A stretch of 64,000 nucleotides of DNA from G963668185 sp965237445 (GTDB lineage: Bacteria > Chloroflexota > Dehalococcoidia > Lucifugimonadales > G963668185). Of this stretch, positions 35,445 to 46,776 are shown piece after piece (position 1 is the first letter of the stretch; each line of letters starts with the position of its first letter). The stretch is taken from positions 496,001 through 560,000 of the forward strand of contig OZ250142.1 in assembly GCA_965237445.1 (NCBI GenBank), written 5' to 3'. Position numbers and translations under genes: made by a program. Under the pieces are notes generated by a model. The model did not search any database and had not been told where the DNA came from. It worked only from the letters and a program-made list of their open reading frames with translations.

Positions 35445-36299
35445 CTATGCCGGGAGGCCGAGCTGGGAGCGGATGACCTTCAGCCTGTCGACGTTCTCTT
35501 TGTCCGGGCCCTTCTTTTCGAAACCCGGGACCTCCAGGAGAAAGGGGATGTCCCGGAACGCGGGGTGCCCCATGATCACCTCGAACCCCTCGATGCCGAT
35601 GTAGCCTTCCCCTATGTTCTCGTGCCGGTCAACGCCGGAACCAAACTCCACCTTGGCATCGTTTGCATGCACCACCACGAGCCGGTCCAGACCGATCTCG
35701 CGATCGAACTCTTCCATCGATCCGTTGATCCCGTCAGGGTCGGCAAGGTTGTAGCCTGCGGCAAAAGTGTGCTCAGTGTCCAGACACACTTTGACCTGGT
35801 CACTGCCGACCGCACTAATCAGCCTCCCAATCTCCTCGAACGATGCCCCCATGTGAAAGCCCATTCCAGCGCTGTTCTCAATGATGAGCCACGTGTCTGA
35901 CGGGCTGCGCTCCAGAACATCGCCGATCGCGCCCACGGCCTGGTCGAATACGGCGTCAAACCCGGCGTTCTTGTGACTCCCGCAATGGAAAATGACGCCA
36001 TCGGCGCCAATGCGGCTGGCCGCCGTCATGTGGTTGGCAAGCGAGTCCACAGACTTCTCCAGATGTTCCGGGCCGCCACCTAGATTCACCAGGTAGATGC
36101 CGTGGAGGAACGTGGTGTCTATGCCGCTCGACTCAGCGTTCTCCCTGTAGGCGGCAACGTCCTTGTCGGTGTGTTCCTTGAAGCGCCAGGCTCGCGGTGA
36201 GGAGGCAAAGATCTGGACTGCTTCGGCCCCGATCTCCTCCGCCCGGCCCGCGACCTTTGCCAGGCCGCCTGCTGAGGAAACGTGTGCGCCAATCTTCAT
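35445..36299 (-). CDS. nfo: Deoxyribonuclease IV (endonuclease IV)
   Basis: A 284-residue AP endonuclease of the xylose-isomerase-like TIM-barrel fold that cuts 5' to abasic sites in base excision repair. Zinc-ligand motifs are visible: 'GAHVSSAGGL' at the N-terminus, 'FLHGIYLVNL', 'CLDTEHTFAAGYNL', 'VVHANDAKVEFGSGVDRHENIGEGYIG' (in part) and the final 'FLLEVPG' Glu. Length and order match the Nfo family. It lies upstream of the iron-transporter gene on the same strand, a sensible pairing with oxidative-stress control but not proven. Confidence 0.93.
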   Translation of the reverse strand: MKIGAHVSSAGGLAKVAGRAEEIGAEAVQIFASSPRAWRFKEHTDKDVAAYRENAESSGIDTTFLHGIYLVNLGGGPEHLEKSVDSLANHMTAASRIGADGVIFHCGSHKNAGFDAVFDQAVGAIGDVLERSPSDTWLIIENSAGMGFHMGASFEEIGRLISAVGSDQVKVCLDTEHTFAAGYNLADPDGINGSMEEFDREIGLDRLVVVHANDAKVEFGSGVDRHENIGEGYIGIEGFEVIMGHPAFRDIPFLLEVPGFEKKGPDKENVDRLKVIRSQLGLPA

Positions 36300-36402
36300 G
36301 TGCAGGGCCCCCTAACAGGGAATGGACAATTCGATTGTATGGCCTCAGGTAAGCCGCTGCCAGATTTCAGAGCGAGAGGGGCCTCAGGATGTATCCCGCA
36401 GG

Positions 36403-37530
36403 CTAGCGTCCCGGGTGGATGTATGTGTCGAACGTACCCACGAAGACGACGTCGCCTACTACGAGGGGCGAAGCGCGGACGGCTCCCGTGGTCTCGACGC
36501 GCCGCACTTCCTTGCCCGTCAGCGCATCTAGTCCATAAACGTAACGGTCATCGCTTCCTACATACACGATCCGCCCCGCAAGGACGGGAGTATCGGTCAC
36601 CTTGTCGCCGGTCTGAAACGCCCAGACCTGTCCGCCGGTCGACCGGTCGAGGCAGTACACGCCGCCATCTTCGCTCCCGAAGATCAGGAGATCATCCACC
36701 GCCAAGGGGGCGGAGGGCACCTCGCGCGCTGTCTTCACGCTCCAGATCTCCTGGCCTGTCGCTGCGTCGACCCCCCGGATCTTGCGATCGGCGCTGGCAA
36801 AGAACACCCCACCCTTGTGGACCGTCACCCCGGAGTTCACATTGTGAGGCGTCTTGAAGATCCATAGCTCGCTGCCGTCGCTGGCGTCCAGAGCATAGAC
36901 CCGGGTGTCTGCGCTACCCGCGTACACCGTGCCATTTCCCAGACCCACACGGCCACGTACGGCCGCGCCAGTCCTGTACCGCCAGAGCTCTGCTCCAGTA
37001 TCGAGCGACACCGCGTAAACGTGAGCGTCATCGCTGCCGAAGTAGGCGACGCCATTTGAAACTACCGGCTCCGTCCTAAGCTTGCCGCTCGTCGAAAAGG
37101 TCCAATTGACGTGCCCAGATGAAGCATCGAGGGAGTACAAGTTGCCGTTCAGCGACACGACGAGCAAGTCATCGCCGGCCAACACGGGAGCGGCCTCGAT
37201 CCTGTCGCCAGGAGAGAACTCCCACCGCCGTTCGCCAGTATGAGCGTTGAGGGCGCGGACCGGCGACTCGAAGCTGGCGAAGTACAGGGAGCCGCCGCCG
37301 GAGGCCGCTGACGCGACGACACCGCCCGGCACGTTTGCGCTCCAAAGAGGCTCGCCAGTGCTTAGGTCCTGTGCAAGGATCCGGCCCTGTCCTTCCGCCG
37401 TTAGATCAGACCTGACTTCCGCATCCCTGTAACAGAGTCCGATCGGTATCAGGATCGCGGCAACGACAACAATGAAGCCCAGCGAACCTCGAAGAGCGTT
37501 CACATGTTGCTTGTGTGTCCCCGTCAGCAA
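36403..37530 (-). CDS. PQQ-like beta-propeller lipoprotein/membrane-anchored protein
   Basis: A 375-residue protein with an N-terminal membrane anchor (about 13-33, 'LGFIVVVAAILIPIGLCY') followed by eight repeats of the A-L-D-x-x-T-G-x-x-x-W type (for example 'ALNAHTGERRW', 'SLDASSGHVNW', 'GVDAATGQEIW'). Each repeat is one blade of a PQQ-enzyme-like propeller, so a complete eight-bladed ring is expected outside the membrane. It lacks a catalytic quinoprotein module; BamB-like or scaffold roles are possible. A Cys at the end of the anchor could be a lipobox or simply part of the helix. Confidence 0.82.
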   Translation of the reverse strand: MLTGTHKQHVNALRGSLGFIVVVAAILIPIGLCYRDAEVRSDLTAEGQGRILAQDLSTGEPLWSANVPGGVVASAASGGGSLYFASFESPVRALNAHTGERRWEFSPGDRIEAAPVLAGDDLLVVSLNGNLYSLDASSGHVNWTFSTSGKLRTEPVVSNGVAYFGSDDAHVYAVSLDTGAELWRYRTGAAVRGRVGLGNGTVYAGSADTRVYALDASDGSELWIFKTPHNVNSGVTVHKGGVFFASADRKIRGVDAATGQEIWSVKTAREVPSAPLAVDDLLIFGSEDGGVYCLDRSTGGQVWAFQTGDKVTDTPVLAGRIVYVGSDDRYVYGLDALTGKEVRRVETTGAVRASPLVVGDVVFVGTFDTYIHPGR

Positions 37531-37599
37531 GGTCGTCCTCCACAGACAGACCGCCCCATCGCGGACTCGCCGCTTTGCGTGATTCTGATGGCGGACAGC

Positions 37600-38373
37600 C
37601 TAGAGGATCTGGGACAAGAACAGCTTGGTACGCTCGTTCTCAGGGTTGGTGAAAAACTCGTTTGGCGGCGCCTGCTCCACGATCACCCCGTCGTCAAACA
37701 TGATCGCCCGGTCTGCGACTTCCCTGGCGAAGCCGACCTCGTGGCTGACGATCAGCATCGTCATTCCGGACGTGGCAAGCTCCCTCATCACATCCAGCAC
37801 CTCTTTAATCATCTCGGGGTCCAGAGCAGACGTGGGCTCGTCGAACAGCATGATCTTTGGCTGCATCGCAAGGGCCCTGGCAATGGCCACGCGCTGCTGC
37901 TGACCACCGGAGAGCTCCGACGGGTACTTGGCTGCCTGCTCAGGGATGCCGACGCGCTCCAGGAGGCTCATCGCGACCTCTTCAGCCTGGTGGCGCGGCC
38001 AGCGGCGCACCTTCATCGGTGCGAGAGTTATGTTGCTGACCACCGAAAGGTGAGGGAACAGGTTGAAAGATTGGAAAACCATCCCGACCTCTCGCCTGAT
38101 GGCATCTATGTTGCGCACGTCGTCTGTCAGTTCCACACCGTCGACGATGATGTCGCCCCTCTGATGTTCCTCGAGCCGGTTGATGGTGCGTATGAAAGTT
38201 GACTTGCCGGAGCCTGAGGGGCCCAGAATCACTACTTTTTCGCCCCGCTTTACGGAGGTGGTCACGCCCTTGAGCACATGAAAGTCGTCGAACCACTTGT
38301 GCACGTCCCGGCACGTAATGATGTCGTCATCGCCCACACCGTTGTCTACATCAGTCACTGTAGCGTCAGACAT
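37600..38373 (-). CDS. Polar amino-acid ABC transporter ATPase (GlnQ/ArtP-like)
   Basis: A 257-residue ABC ATPase. Walker A is 'GPSGSGKSTF', the signature is 'LSGGQQQRVAIARAL', Walker B is 'IMLFDEPTSALD', and the H-loop is 'IVSHEVGFA'. The 'RTINRLEEHQRGDI' segment is typical of ATPases of polar amino-acid importers. It would energise uptake, yet neither a permease nor a binding protein is encoded beside it; a decayed cytochrome c gene lies upstream and the propeller gene is 69 bp downstream. It must pair with distant components. Confidence 0.9.
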   Translation of the reverse strand: MSDATVTDVDNGVGDDDIITCRDVHKWFDDFHVLKGVTTSVKRGEKVVILGPSGSGKSTFIRTINRLEEHQRGDIIVDGVELTDDVRNIDAIRREVGMVFQSFNLFPHLSVVSNITLAPMKVRRWPRHQAEEVAMSLLERVGIPEQAAKYPSELSGGQQQRVAIARALAMQPKIMLFDEPTSALDPEMIKEVLDVMRELATSGMTMLIVSHEVGFAREVADRAIMFDDGVIVEQAPPNEFFTNPENERTKLFLSQIL

Positions 38374-38540
38374 CGAATCTTCTCCTCACACGAGCGCGCT
38401 CTTTATCATGCTTGAGGCAAAGAATCGCAGTTCTTCTCTTCCCAGCAATGCACACACGCACGAACCGGCGGCTCCAAACGGCCGGACATCCGTGATTCTA
38501 TCCGAAGCGAAGGGCCGGTTGCATTCCAAGTACCGTTCCA

Positions 38541-38795
38541 TCACTCGAGCGTTCTGATGAAATTGACCACGTGCCACATCTCTTCTTCCGTCAGGCTGCC
38601 GCCCAGGCCTGTCATCGCGGTGTCTCGAATGCCGTCCCGGATGAAACGAAACAGGTCGCTCTCCAGGTGCAGCGGGACGTGAATGACAAGGTCCGCCGGC
38701 TGTGGGTCGAGACCTGCCGCGCCCGGTCCGTCACCCCTCCCCGACGCGCCGTGACAGGATTGGCACCAGCGCGCAAGGACTCTATGCGCAGGACG
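38541..38795 (-). pseudogene. Truncated class I cytochrome c
   Basis: An open frame of about 84 codons ends at the stop 38541-38543 and holds the heme site 'CQSCH' (38751-38765), then 'GASGRGDGPG', a downstream axial-Met candidate in 'DTAMTGLGGSLT' and the C-terminal helix 'EEEMWHVVNFIRTL'. These are the landmarks of a small soluble or anchored cytochrome c. No signal peptide and no start codon remain: the frame is closed by a TGA at 38796-38798, next to an inverted repeat. The gene appears to have lost its N-terminus. Confidence 0.75.
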
Positions 38796-38810
38796 TCAAG
38801 TCCACTTTCA

Positions 38811-38846
38811 AGAGAAGTCACTTCCCTTGAAAGTGGGATTCCCCAC
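38811..38846. repeat. Inverted repeat at the break point of the cytochrome c gene
   Basis: ccactttcaag and cttgaaagtgg form an 11-bp perfect stem around a 13-nt loop, within about 38811-38846, adjacent to where the cytochrome frame ends. It could be a short mobile repeat that disrupted the gene, or a terminator-like hairpin. There is no run of T after it. Confidence 0.55.
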
Positions 38847-38906
38847 AATACTGCCCAAACAAGGCACCCTTTTTGAAGGGTAGTACCGTAACCACCGCTG
38901 CTAGAA

Positions 38907-40277
38907 TTGCCTGCCGGACGCCGAACTACGAACACTAGCCGAGGGCGTTCGGGAGCTAGCTTGATTGGAGCCGCCGCCCGGTTCGGTAAGGACCGACGTG
39001 AGAAGGTCTTTTATGGCTGGTGGATCGTCGCTGCTGGTGCGTTTAGCCAAGCATACACAGCAGGCGCATACTGGCAGGGCTTCGGGGCATTCTTCGACCT
39101 GATCCTGGTGCATTTCGGATGGAGCCGGGCGGTAACGTCAGCGGCCGTCTCCATCCAGCGGACCGAGTCCGGCGCCGTTGCTCCCTTCGTGGGCTACTTC
39201 ATCGATAAGTACGGTCCTCGGCAAGTAATGCTGATCGGCATATGCACCCTGGGCGTGGGGTTCATTCTCCTCAGCCGCGTTCAGAACCTCTGGCAGTTCT
39301 ATCTGGCGTTCGTTGTCATCACTTTTGGCCTTTCGTTCGGCACTTTCATGGTCGTGACAACGTGCATAGCCAACTGGTTCATGGAGAAGCGGGCAAGGGC
39401 GCTCGGCCTTGCCATGACCGGCACCGGCATTGGCGGTCTCCTCGTCCCTCTAATCATTCTGGTAATAAACGCCACGAGTTGGCGCACGGCACTTGTAATG
39501 ATAGGGGTCGGGTTCTTCGCCACAGGCATTCCTGCGGCATTTCTAATGCGCCGCAGGCCCGAAGACCACGGGATGTTGCCGGATGGCCGTTCCCGGCAGC
39601 TCAGAGGGGCAGTCGCAGGGCAAGGCGCCCAGGAGAGGGGTCGTTCCCCGGCCAGTGCTGAACGTCTGCCGGACGGCGATTACACGGTCAGGCAGGCACT
39701 GAGGACACGCTGGTTCTGGCAGTTCGCGATAGCCATGGGTGTCGCTCAGATGGCTATGTCCGCATCCATCCATCACATACCGGCAATCACGAGCTTCGGG
39801 TACAGCCTGGGAACGGCCGGACTGATTATGATGGGCTCGTCCCTTGCGTCAATGATCGGCCGGCTCTCAAGCGGCTTCATGGGTGACGTAGTAGACAAGC
39901 GGTACGTAATAGCCGCAAGCATAGTGTGCCAGGTGGTCGGTCTGTTATTTCTCGCTCACGGGCAGTCTATGCCCGTGCTGATCGGCTTCATGCTGTTCTG
40001 GGGCATAGGATGGGGCGGCGGCGTCCCGGTCAGGTTCGCGATGGTGGCCGACTACTTCGGACGACGCAGCTTCGGCTCGATAATGGGCTTACTGGGAACA
40101 GTGTCTACGGTCTTCGGGATCGCAAGTCCGGTCCTGGTGGGGTGGCTTGCGGACGTGCGAGGGAACTACCGCGACCCTCTCCTCTTACTGGCGGTCTCTG
40201 TGATAGTTGGATTGCCACTGATACTTACGTTGGAAAGCACGGACAGGAACCCGAGAGCAGCAAGGCGGTCTTCCTGA
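38907..40277 (+). CDS. MFS transporter (oxalate/formate antiporter-like)
   Basis: A 456-residue major facilitator with 12 predicted TM segments. Motif A-like 'FIDKYGPRQVM' lies between helices 2 and 3, and a long hydrophilic loop (about 215-260) separates the two halves. The start 'YGWWIVAAGAFSQAYTAG' resembles the oxalate/formate and monocarboxylate group, suggesting an organic acid substrate. TTG 38907 gives a 35-residue leader; TTG 38961 is a shorter alternative. No regulator or enzyme of the same pathway is next to it. Confidence 0.85.
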   Translation: MPAGRRTTNTSRGRSGASLIGAAARFGKDRREKVFYGWWIVAAGAFSQAYTAGAYWQGFGAFFDLILVHFGWSRAVTSAAVSIQRTESGAVAPFVGYFIDKYGPRQVMLIGICTLGVGFILLSRVQNLWQFYLAFVVITFGLSFGTFMVVTTCIANWFMEKRARALGLAMTGTGIGGLLVPLIILVINATSWRTALVMIGVGFFATGIPAAFLMRRRPEDHGMLPDGRSRQLRGAVAGQGAQERGRSPASAERLPDGDYTVRQALRTRWFWQFAIAMGVAQMAMSASIHHIPAITSFGYSLGTAGLIMMGSSLASMIGRLSSGFMGDVVDKRYVIAASIVCQVVGLLFLAHGQSMPVLIGFMLFWGIGWGGGVPVRFAMVADYFGRRSFGSIMGLLGTVSTVFGIASPVLVGWLADVRGNYRDPLLLLAVSVIVGLPLILTLESTDRNPRAARRSS

Positions 40278-40427
40278 ATCAAGGCGTCAGGCTTACGGCG
40301 ACGGTGAGACGGATACGAGCCGGAGCCGTCCCGTGCCTCTTGGGTGCCACCGGTTGCAGGCATTAAGCCGGCCGCGTCCAGGTTACCCGCTAAATTCTGC
40401 TGATACACACGAAATGGGGAGGCAAGA

Positions 40428-40844
40428 GTGCATTATGCAGTAGGCGCCTTGATCGGCATGGTCAGTTACGGCATCACCGTGACGATGTTGAAGATGGCCT
40501 TCCGCACGATCCCACCTGAAGTGGTGCTGGTTATAAGCAACGTCATCCTGGTGGCGGGAGGCGCCGCGTTCATGGTGTACCGTGGCGAAGACCTGATGGA
40601 GCACATGGGCTGGACCCGGTCGATGCTCTACGTGTTAGCTGCCGGCGCAACACTGACGATCGGCATATCCGCGTACTACATCGCTCTCAGCCGGGGCCCG
40701 GCGTCGGTAGTAACGCCGATCTTCGCGATGAACTTCGCCGTGGCGTCCGTTCTGGGAATACTGTTCCTGAATGAGGCGGTCAGCGCGCAGAAAATCGCGG
40801 GGCTTGCGCTCGCGTGCGTGGCGATAGTGCTCCTGACGCGCTAG
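40428..40844 (+). CDS. Half-size EamA/DMT-type membrane protein
   Basis: A 138-residue protein with four or five TM segments, corresponding to one EamA repeat of the drug/metabolite transporter superfamily ('IALSRGPASVVTPIFAMNFAVASVLGILFLNEAVSAQKIAGLALACVAIVL' region, quoted only in part by motif). The length suits half-size members, which act as dimers. GTG 40428 follows GGGAGG. The 3' end of this gene, followed by the VOC gene, is duplicated downstream, where a decayed copy of its last helices is found. Confidence 0.8.
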   Translation: MHYAVGALIGMVSYGITVTMLKMAFRTIPPEVVLVISNVILVAGGAAFMVYRGEDLMEHMGWTRSMLYVLAAGATLTIGISAYYIALSRGPASVVTPIFAMNFAVASVLGILFLNEAVSAQKIAGLALACVAIVLLTR

Positions 40845-40847
40845 GGC

Positions 40848-41258
40848 CTAACCGACGCAGAACTCGTTTCCCTCAGGGTCTGCCATCACGATCCAGAACT
40901 CGTTGCCTCCGCTTCCCTCACCCTGCCGGCTGGCGCCTGCCACAACAAGCCTTTCGACAATCGGAGAGAGTTGGTCGCGGCGCTCGTCAAAGGACACGGT
41001 CTTGTCCGCGTTGTGGGGCAGGTCAATGTGAACCCTGTTCTTCACGGTCTTGGGCTCAGGCACACGCTGGAAGACCATACCGGGACGTTTGCCGGACGGA
41101 TCGACGATACCTTGGTAGTTGCCAGAGGAGTCGTCGCCGAGGCTTTGCACCTCGTAATCGAGGGCTTCTGCCCAGAATTCCGCTAGCCGATCAGGATCAG
41201 AGGCATCAATAGTTATTTGAATGTTCTCGAACACTTCATACACTTCCTGATGTTGCAT
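40848..41258 (-). CDS. VOC/glyoxalase-superfamily protein, copy 1
   Basis: A 136-residue single-domain VOC protein, convergent with the EamA gene (3 bp between stops). The N-terminal 'IQITIDASDPDRLAEFWAEAL' and C-terminal 'FWIVMADPEGNEFCVG' are typical of this superfamily's betaalphabetabetabeta modules. Metal residues are not obviously conserved. ATG 41258 is the natural start; a longer open frame upstream is not supported. The function may be a dioxygenase-like, epimerase-like or resistance role. A close paralogue lies about 200 bp upstream of its start. Confidence 0.85.
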   Translation of the reverse strand: MQHQEVYEVFENIQITIDASDPDRLAEFWAEALDYEVQSLGDDSSGNYQGIVDPSGKRPGMVFQRVPEPKTVKNRVHIDLPHNADKTVSFDERRDQLSPIVERLVVAGASRQGEGSGGNEFWIVMADPEGNEFCVG

Positions 41259-41336
41259 GTCAGCCCTTGCATGACGATGCGACCGCTCGACAATCCGGTG
41301 GCCTGCGTCGGCGGCAAGGGCCGAGTTGTAGTGTGC

Positions 41337-41452
41337 TGATTTTCGCTGTGGCGTCCGTTCTGGACACGCCACTTGTGATCGACGCCGTCAATCCGTATAA
41401 GGCTGCCGGCCTGGCGATTGCGTGCGTAGCGATTATGCTCCCAACGCGCTGA
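41337..41452 (+). pseudogene. Decayed duplicate of the EamA 3' end
   Basis: The reading frame reads 'FAVASVLDTPLVIDAVNP' and 'KAAGLAIACVAIMLPTR', an obviously related but diverged copy of the last 36 residues of the EamA-like protein at 40428-40844. It ends with a stop at the equivalent place, next to the second VOC gene, so the segment [EamA 3' end + VOC gene] was duplicated in tandem. It has no start and makes no protein of its own. Confidence 0.85.
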
Positions 41453-41455
41453 CGG

Positions 41456-41839
41456 CTACCCGACGCAGAACTCGTTCCCCTCCGGGTCCGCCATTACGAT
41501 CCAGAACTCGTTGCCTGAACTTCCCTCACCTTGTCGGCTTGCGCCGGCCTCTACGAGCCGTTCGACAATCGGAGAGAGTTGGTCGCGGCGCTCGTCAAAG
41601 GACAAGGTCTTGTCCGCGTTGTGGGGCAGGTCCAAATGCACCCTGTTCTTGACGGTCTTGGCCTCCGGCACTCGCTGGAACAGGATCGGCGGGCGCTTCC
41701 CCGTCGGATCGGAAATGCCCCTGTAGATGTTCTCAGCGCTGGGACTGCCGTGCAGTTCGTAACCCAGCGCCCCGGCCCAGAACTCCGCGAGGCTGTTCGG
41801 GTCTGAGGCGTCGATGGCAATCTGAACGGTCTCGATCAT
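41456..41839 (-). CDS. VOC/glyoxalase-superfamily protein, copy 2
   Basis: A 127-residue paralogue of the VOC protein at 40848-41258, sharing 'DLPHNADKT', 'FDERRDQLSPIVERLV' and 'FWIVMADPEGNEFCVG' exactly or nearly. The divergent part is the middle of the first module. ATG 41839 is the natural start ('MIETVQIAIDASDPNSL'). Its own 3' end abuts the decayed EamA copy, in the same layout as copy 1. The duplication has kept this copy open, so it is probably selected. Confidence 0.85.
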   Translation of the reverse strand: MIETVQIAIDASDPNSLAEFWAGALGYELHGSPSAENIYRGISDPTGKRPPILFQRVPEAKTVKNRVHLDLPHNADKTLSFDERRDQLSPIVERLVEAGASRQGEGSSGNEFWIVMADPEGNEFCVG

Positions 41840-41950
41840 TCCTGCACGTTCTCCTGTTGCATGCCAAAGGATGGATGTGGCATCAGATGATACGACAGAC
41901 CCGAGGTCCGCGGGTAACCGCACAGAAAGTTGAAGCGGGCGGGAAACGCA

Positions 41951-41983
41951 GTTCGGCCCCCGCATTGAATACGGGGGCCGAAC
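41951..41983 (-). terminator. Strong hairpin downstream of tRNA-fMet
   Basis: gttcggcccccg (41951-41962) pairs perfectly over 12 bp with 41972-41983 around a 9-nt loop. On the minus strand it lies 12 bases after the 3' end of tRNA-fMet, where a terminator for the 23S-tRNA transcript would be expected. The following bases include only a short T-run, so it may act partly as a processing stem. Confidence 0.6.
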
Positions 41984-41995
41984 TATGATGCACGG

Positions 41996-42067
<72 letters not shown>

Positions 42068-42090
42068 TCGAATAACTGATTGAACCTGTC

Positions 42091-42111
42091 TAATAGATGA
42101 CTAAAAATGTG

Positions 42112-42118
<7 letters not shown>
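42091..42118 (-). other. 23S processing stem, 3' arm
   Basis: This 28-nt segment is complementary at 26 of 28 positions to 45233-45260, on the other side of the 23S gene. In the transcript the two arms form the long helix that brings the ends of 23S together and is cut by RNase III-type processing. It confirms the gene limits and that the 23S unit is transcribed on its own. Confidence 0.85.
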
Positions 42119-45239
<3,121 letters not shown>

Positions 45240-45581
45240 CACATTTTGGGTCATCTATTATTTGACTACTCTTCTTTTACCCACGAAGTTCAATCAGATA
45301 TTCAATTGTTAATGTGCTGCAACGGCCACGGACGTCCTGACACCGCAAGCGGAACAGGGGCCTGAAAAATGACCGTCCGAGGATTGTATGCCAAAACTCA
45401 GGGCCGAGTCAAGACACGCGAAGAACGGCGGGAGGATTGCCTCTTACTGCGGCCGCGTCTTCCGCGAACACTGTCACGTTCTGTAAGAATCCGCAACCCT
45501 CCGTAGGTGGCTTCCCGCGCCCGAAGAAGATTCGGGGAAGGACCGCGAAGGACCTCCCAGCGGCTTTATGGCAATTCTCAC
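45240..45581. other. 23S leader and spacer
   Basis: Carries the 5' arm of the processing stem (45233-45260) and presumably the 23S promoter on the minus strand. A possible sigma70-type pair is TTGCAG (45322-45317) and TATCTG (45300-45295) with 16-bp spacing; this is weak. No 16S rRNA, 5S rRNA or tRNA is seen. The part near 45450-45580 is unremarkable. Confidence 0.4.
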
Positions 45582-46111
45582 CTAACGCCCTTGGAGGAAA
45601 AGGACCATCCGCTCGTCATCAAGATACTCTCCGCCTACGAGGCGTGCCCTTGGATTGATGCCGAATGATTCGAAACTGAGAGAAGCGTAGAGGTGTCTGG
45701 CCGCGTTGTTGCGACTGACAACCTCAAGCTCGATCTGCTCAAGACACGAAAGCGCATCCTGGCACGCCGGATGGCATCGGTAAGTAGGGACCTTCCGATG
45801 CCTTTCCCCTGCTCTTCGGACACTACGTACATGCCCCAGATCTGAGCTCGGTGCCTTTCCGTGTCCCTGGTCATCCTCATGAATCCCACCACGCCTATCA
45901 ACTTCCCCTGTAGGTGGGCGCCGAGCGTGAAATTGTCGTGCGACTCAGCGGTGAGACGCAAGCGATCAGCTACGAACTGCAAGGAGTATGCGCTCGCGTG
46001 CTCGTAGGTGGAACTGAATGCCTCAGGGTGCTCTTTCAGGGCCCTCAGGCGCAGGTCCTGAAAGTCGCGTGCATCGCCTTCGTTGAGCGGGCGGACTGTT
46101 ATCTCTGCCAT
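45582..46111 (-). CDS. GNAT N-acetyltransferase, frameshifted
   Basis: A RimI-like acetyltransferase of about 175 residues if the frame is restored. ATG 46111 starts 'MAEITVRPLNEGDARDF'. The acetyl-CoA site reads 'MYVVSEEQGKGIGRSLL'. Near 45750-45770 the frame is lost; the next frame continues the family pattern ('LEQIELEVVSRNNAARHLYASLSF', in part 'NNAARHLYASLSFESFG') to a stop at 45582. The unshifted frame runs instead into a non-homologous tail ending at 45635. Either a real one-base indel or a sequencing error is possible. Confidence 0.8.
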
Positions 46112-46776
46112 TGTGCGCAGTCGCAGTTTAGTGGGTTCTCGTTCCCGTACGCCTGTAAGGTCATCCATCGAATTGGCCTGGAGTCAGCGTCTTCACCGGC
46201 ACGCTGACCGTTCCATCATTACCGAGGATAGCCGCGTGCAGCCAGCCTTCCAACTCCCCGCGCCAGGGATTTCAGGCCCGGCCGGACTCGACCATACCCG
46301 CGCCCGTACCATGACCAATGCGTCGCCTTCGCATCCGAAACCTGCAGCCTTCATTACGCCATTCTCAATTCATCACTTGAAGCTAGCGTACATGTGTGCT
46401 ATTATACTTCCATGAACACTGCGACGCACGCACGCTGGAATACCTGCATCACCCCGCAGGAGCCTGCTCTGAGCACTTCGCAGGAAGCCGCGCTCGCGTG
46501 TTCCACTTATGTTCCATTTTACCCCGGAAATGCCCCAATCAAGTTCCACGGGTGTTCCAAAACGGCCCCGTTATTCACCTCGTCCCAGCTACAAAATGGA
46601 ACAAAACGGAACATAATGGAACACATTTTTCCGGATCCGGCTCGCCGCGGCTGAGAACAGGGCTCCCACCGGCGTTCGCCTCGCCAATAGGTAGTGGCCA
46701 ATCAGTGCCGTTGCAGCCCATTCTTCTTCCCTGTACTCTGGCCGCTCTATTCATTTCGCCGATTCAGGAGGTCCGG
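46112..46776. other. Intergenic region with GTTCC/GGAAC box array
   Basis: Gene-free. It holds four gttcca-type boxes (46500, 46511, 46543, 46554) and three inverted ggaaca boxes (about 46599-46604, 46609-46614 and 46618-46623) within about 125 bp. They include a 10-bp perfect inverted pair gttccatttt (46511-46520) and aaaatggaac (46593-46602). An array of this sort may be a multi-site operator or a relic repeat. It is 155-280 bp upstream of the hydroxyacid dehydrogenase start. Confidence 0.6.

Noticed and set aside
46396..46776. Long leader of the hydroxyacid dehydrogenase
   Set aside because: It runs through the GTTCC boxes; AGGAGG and the family N-terminus place the start at 46777.
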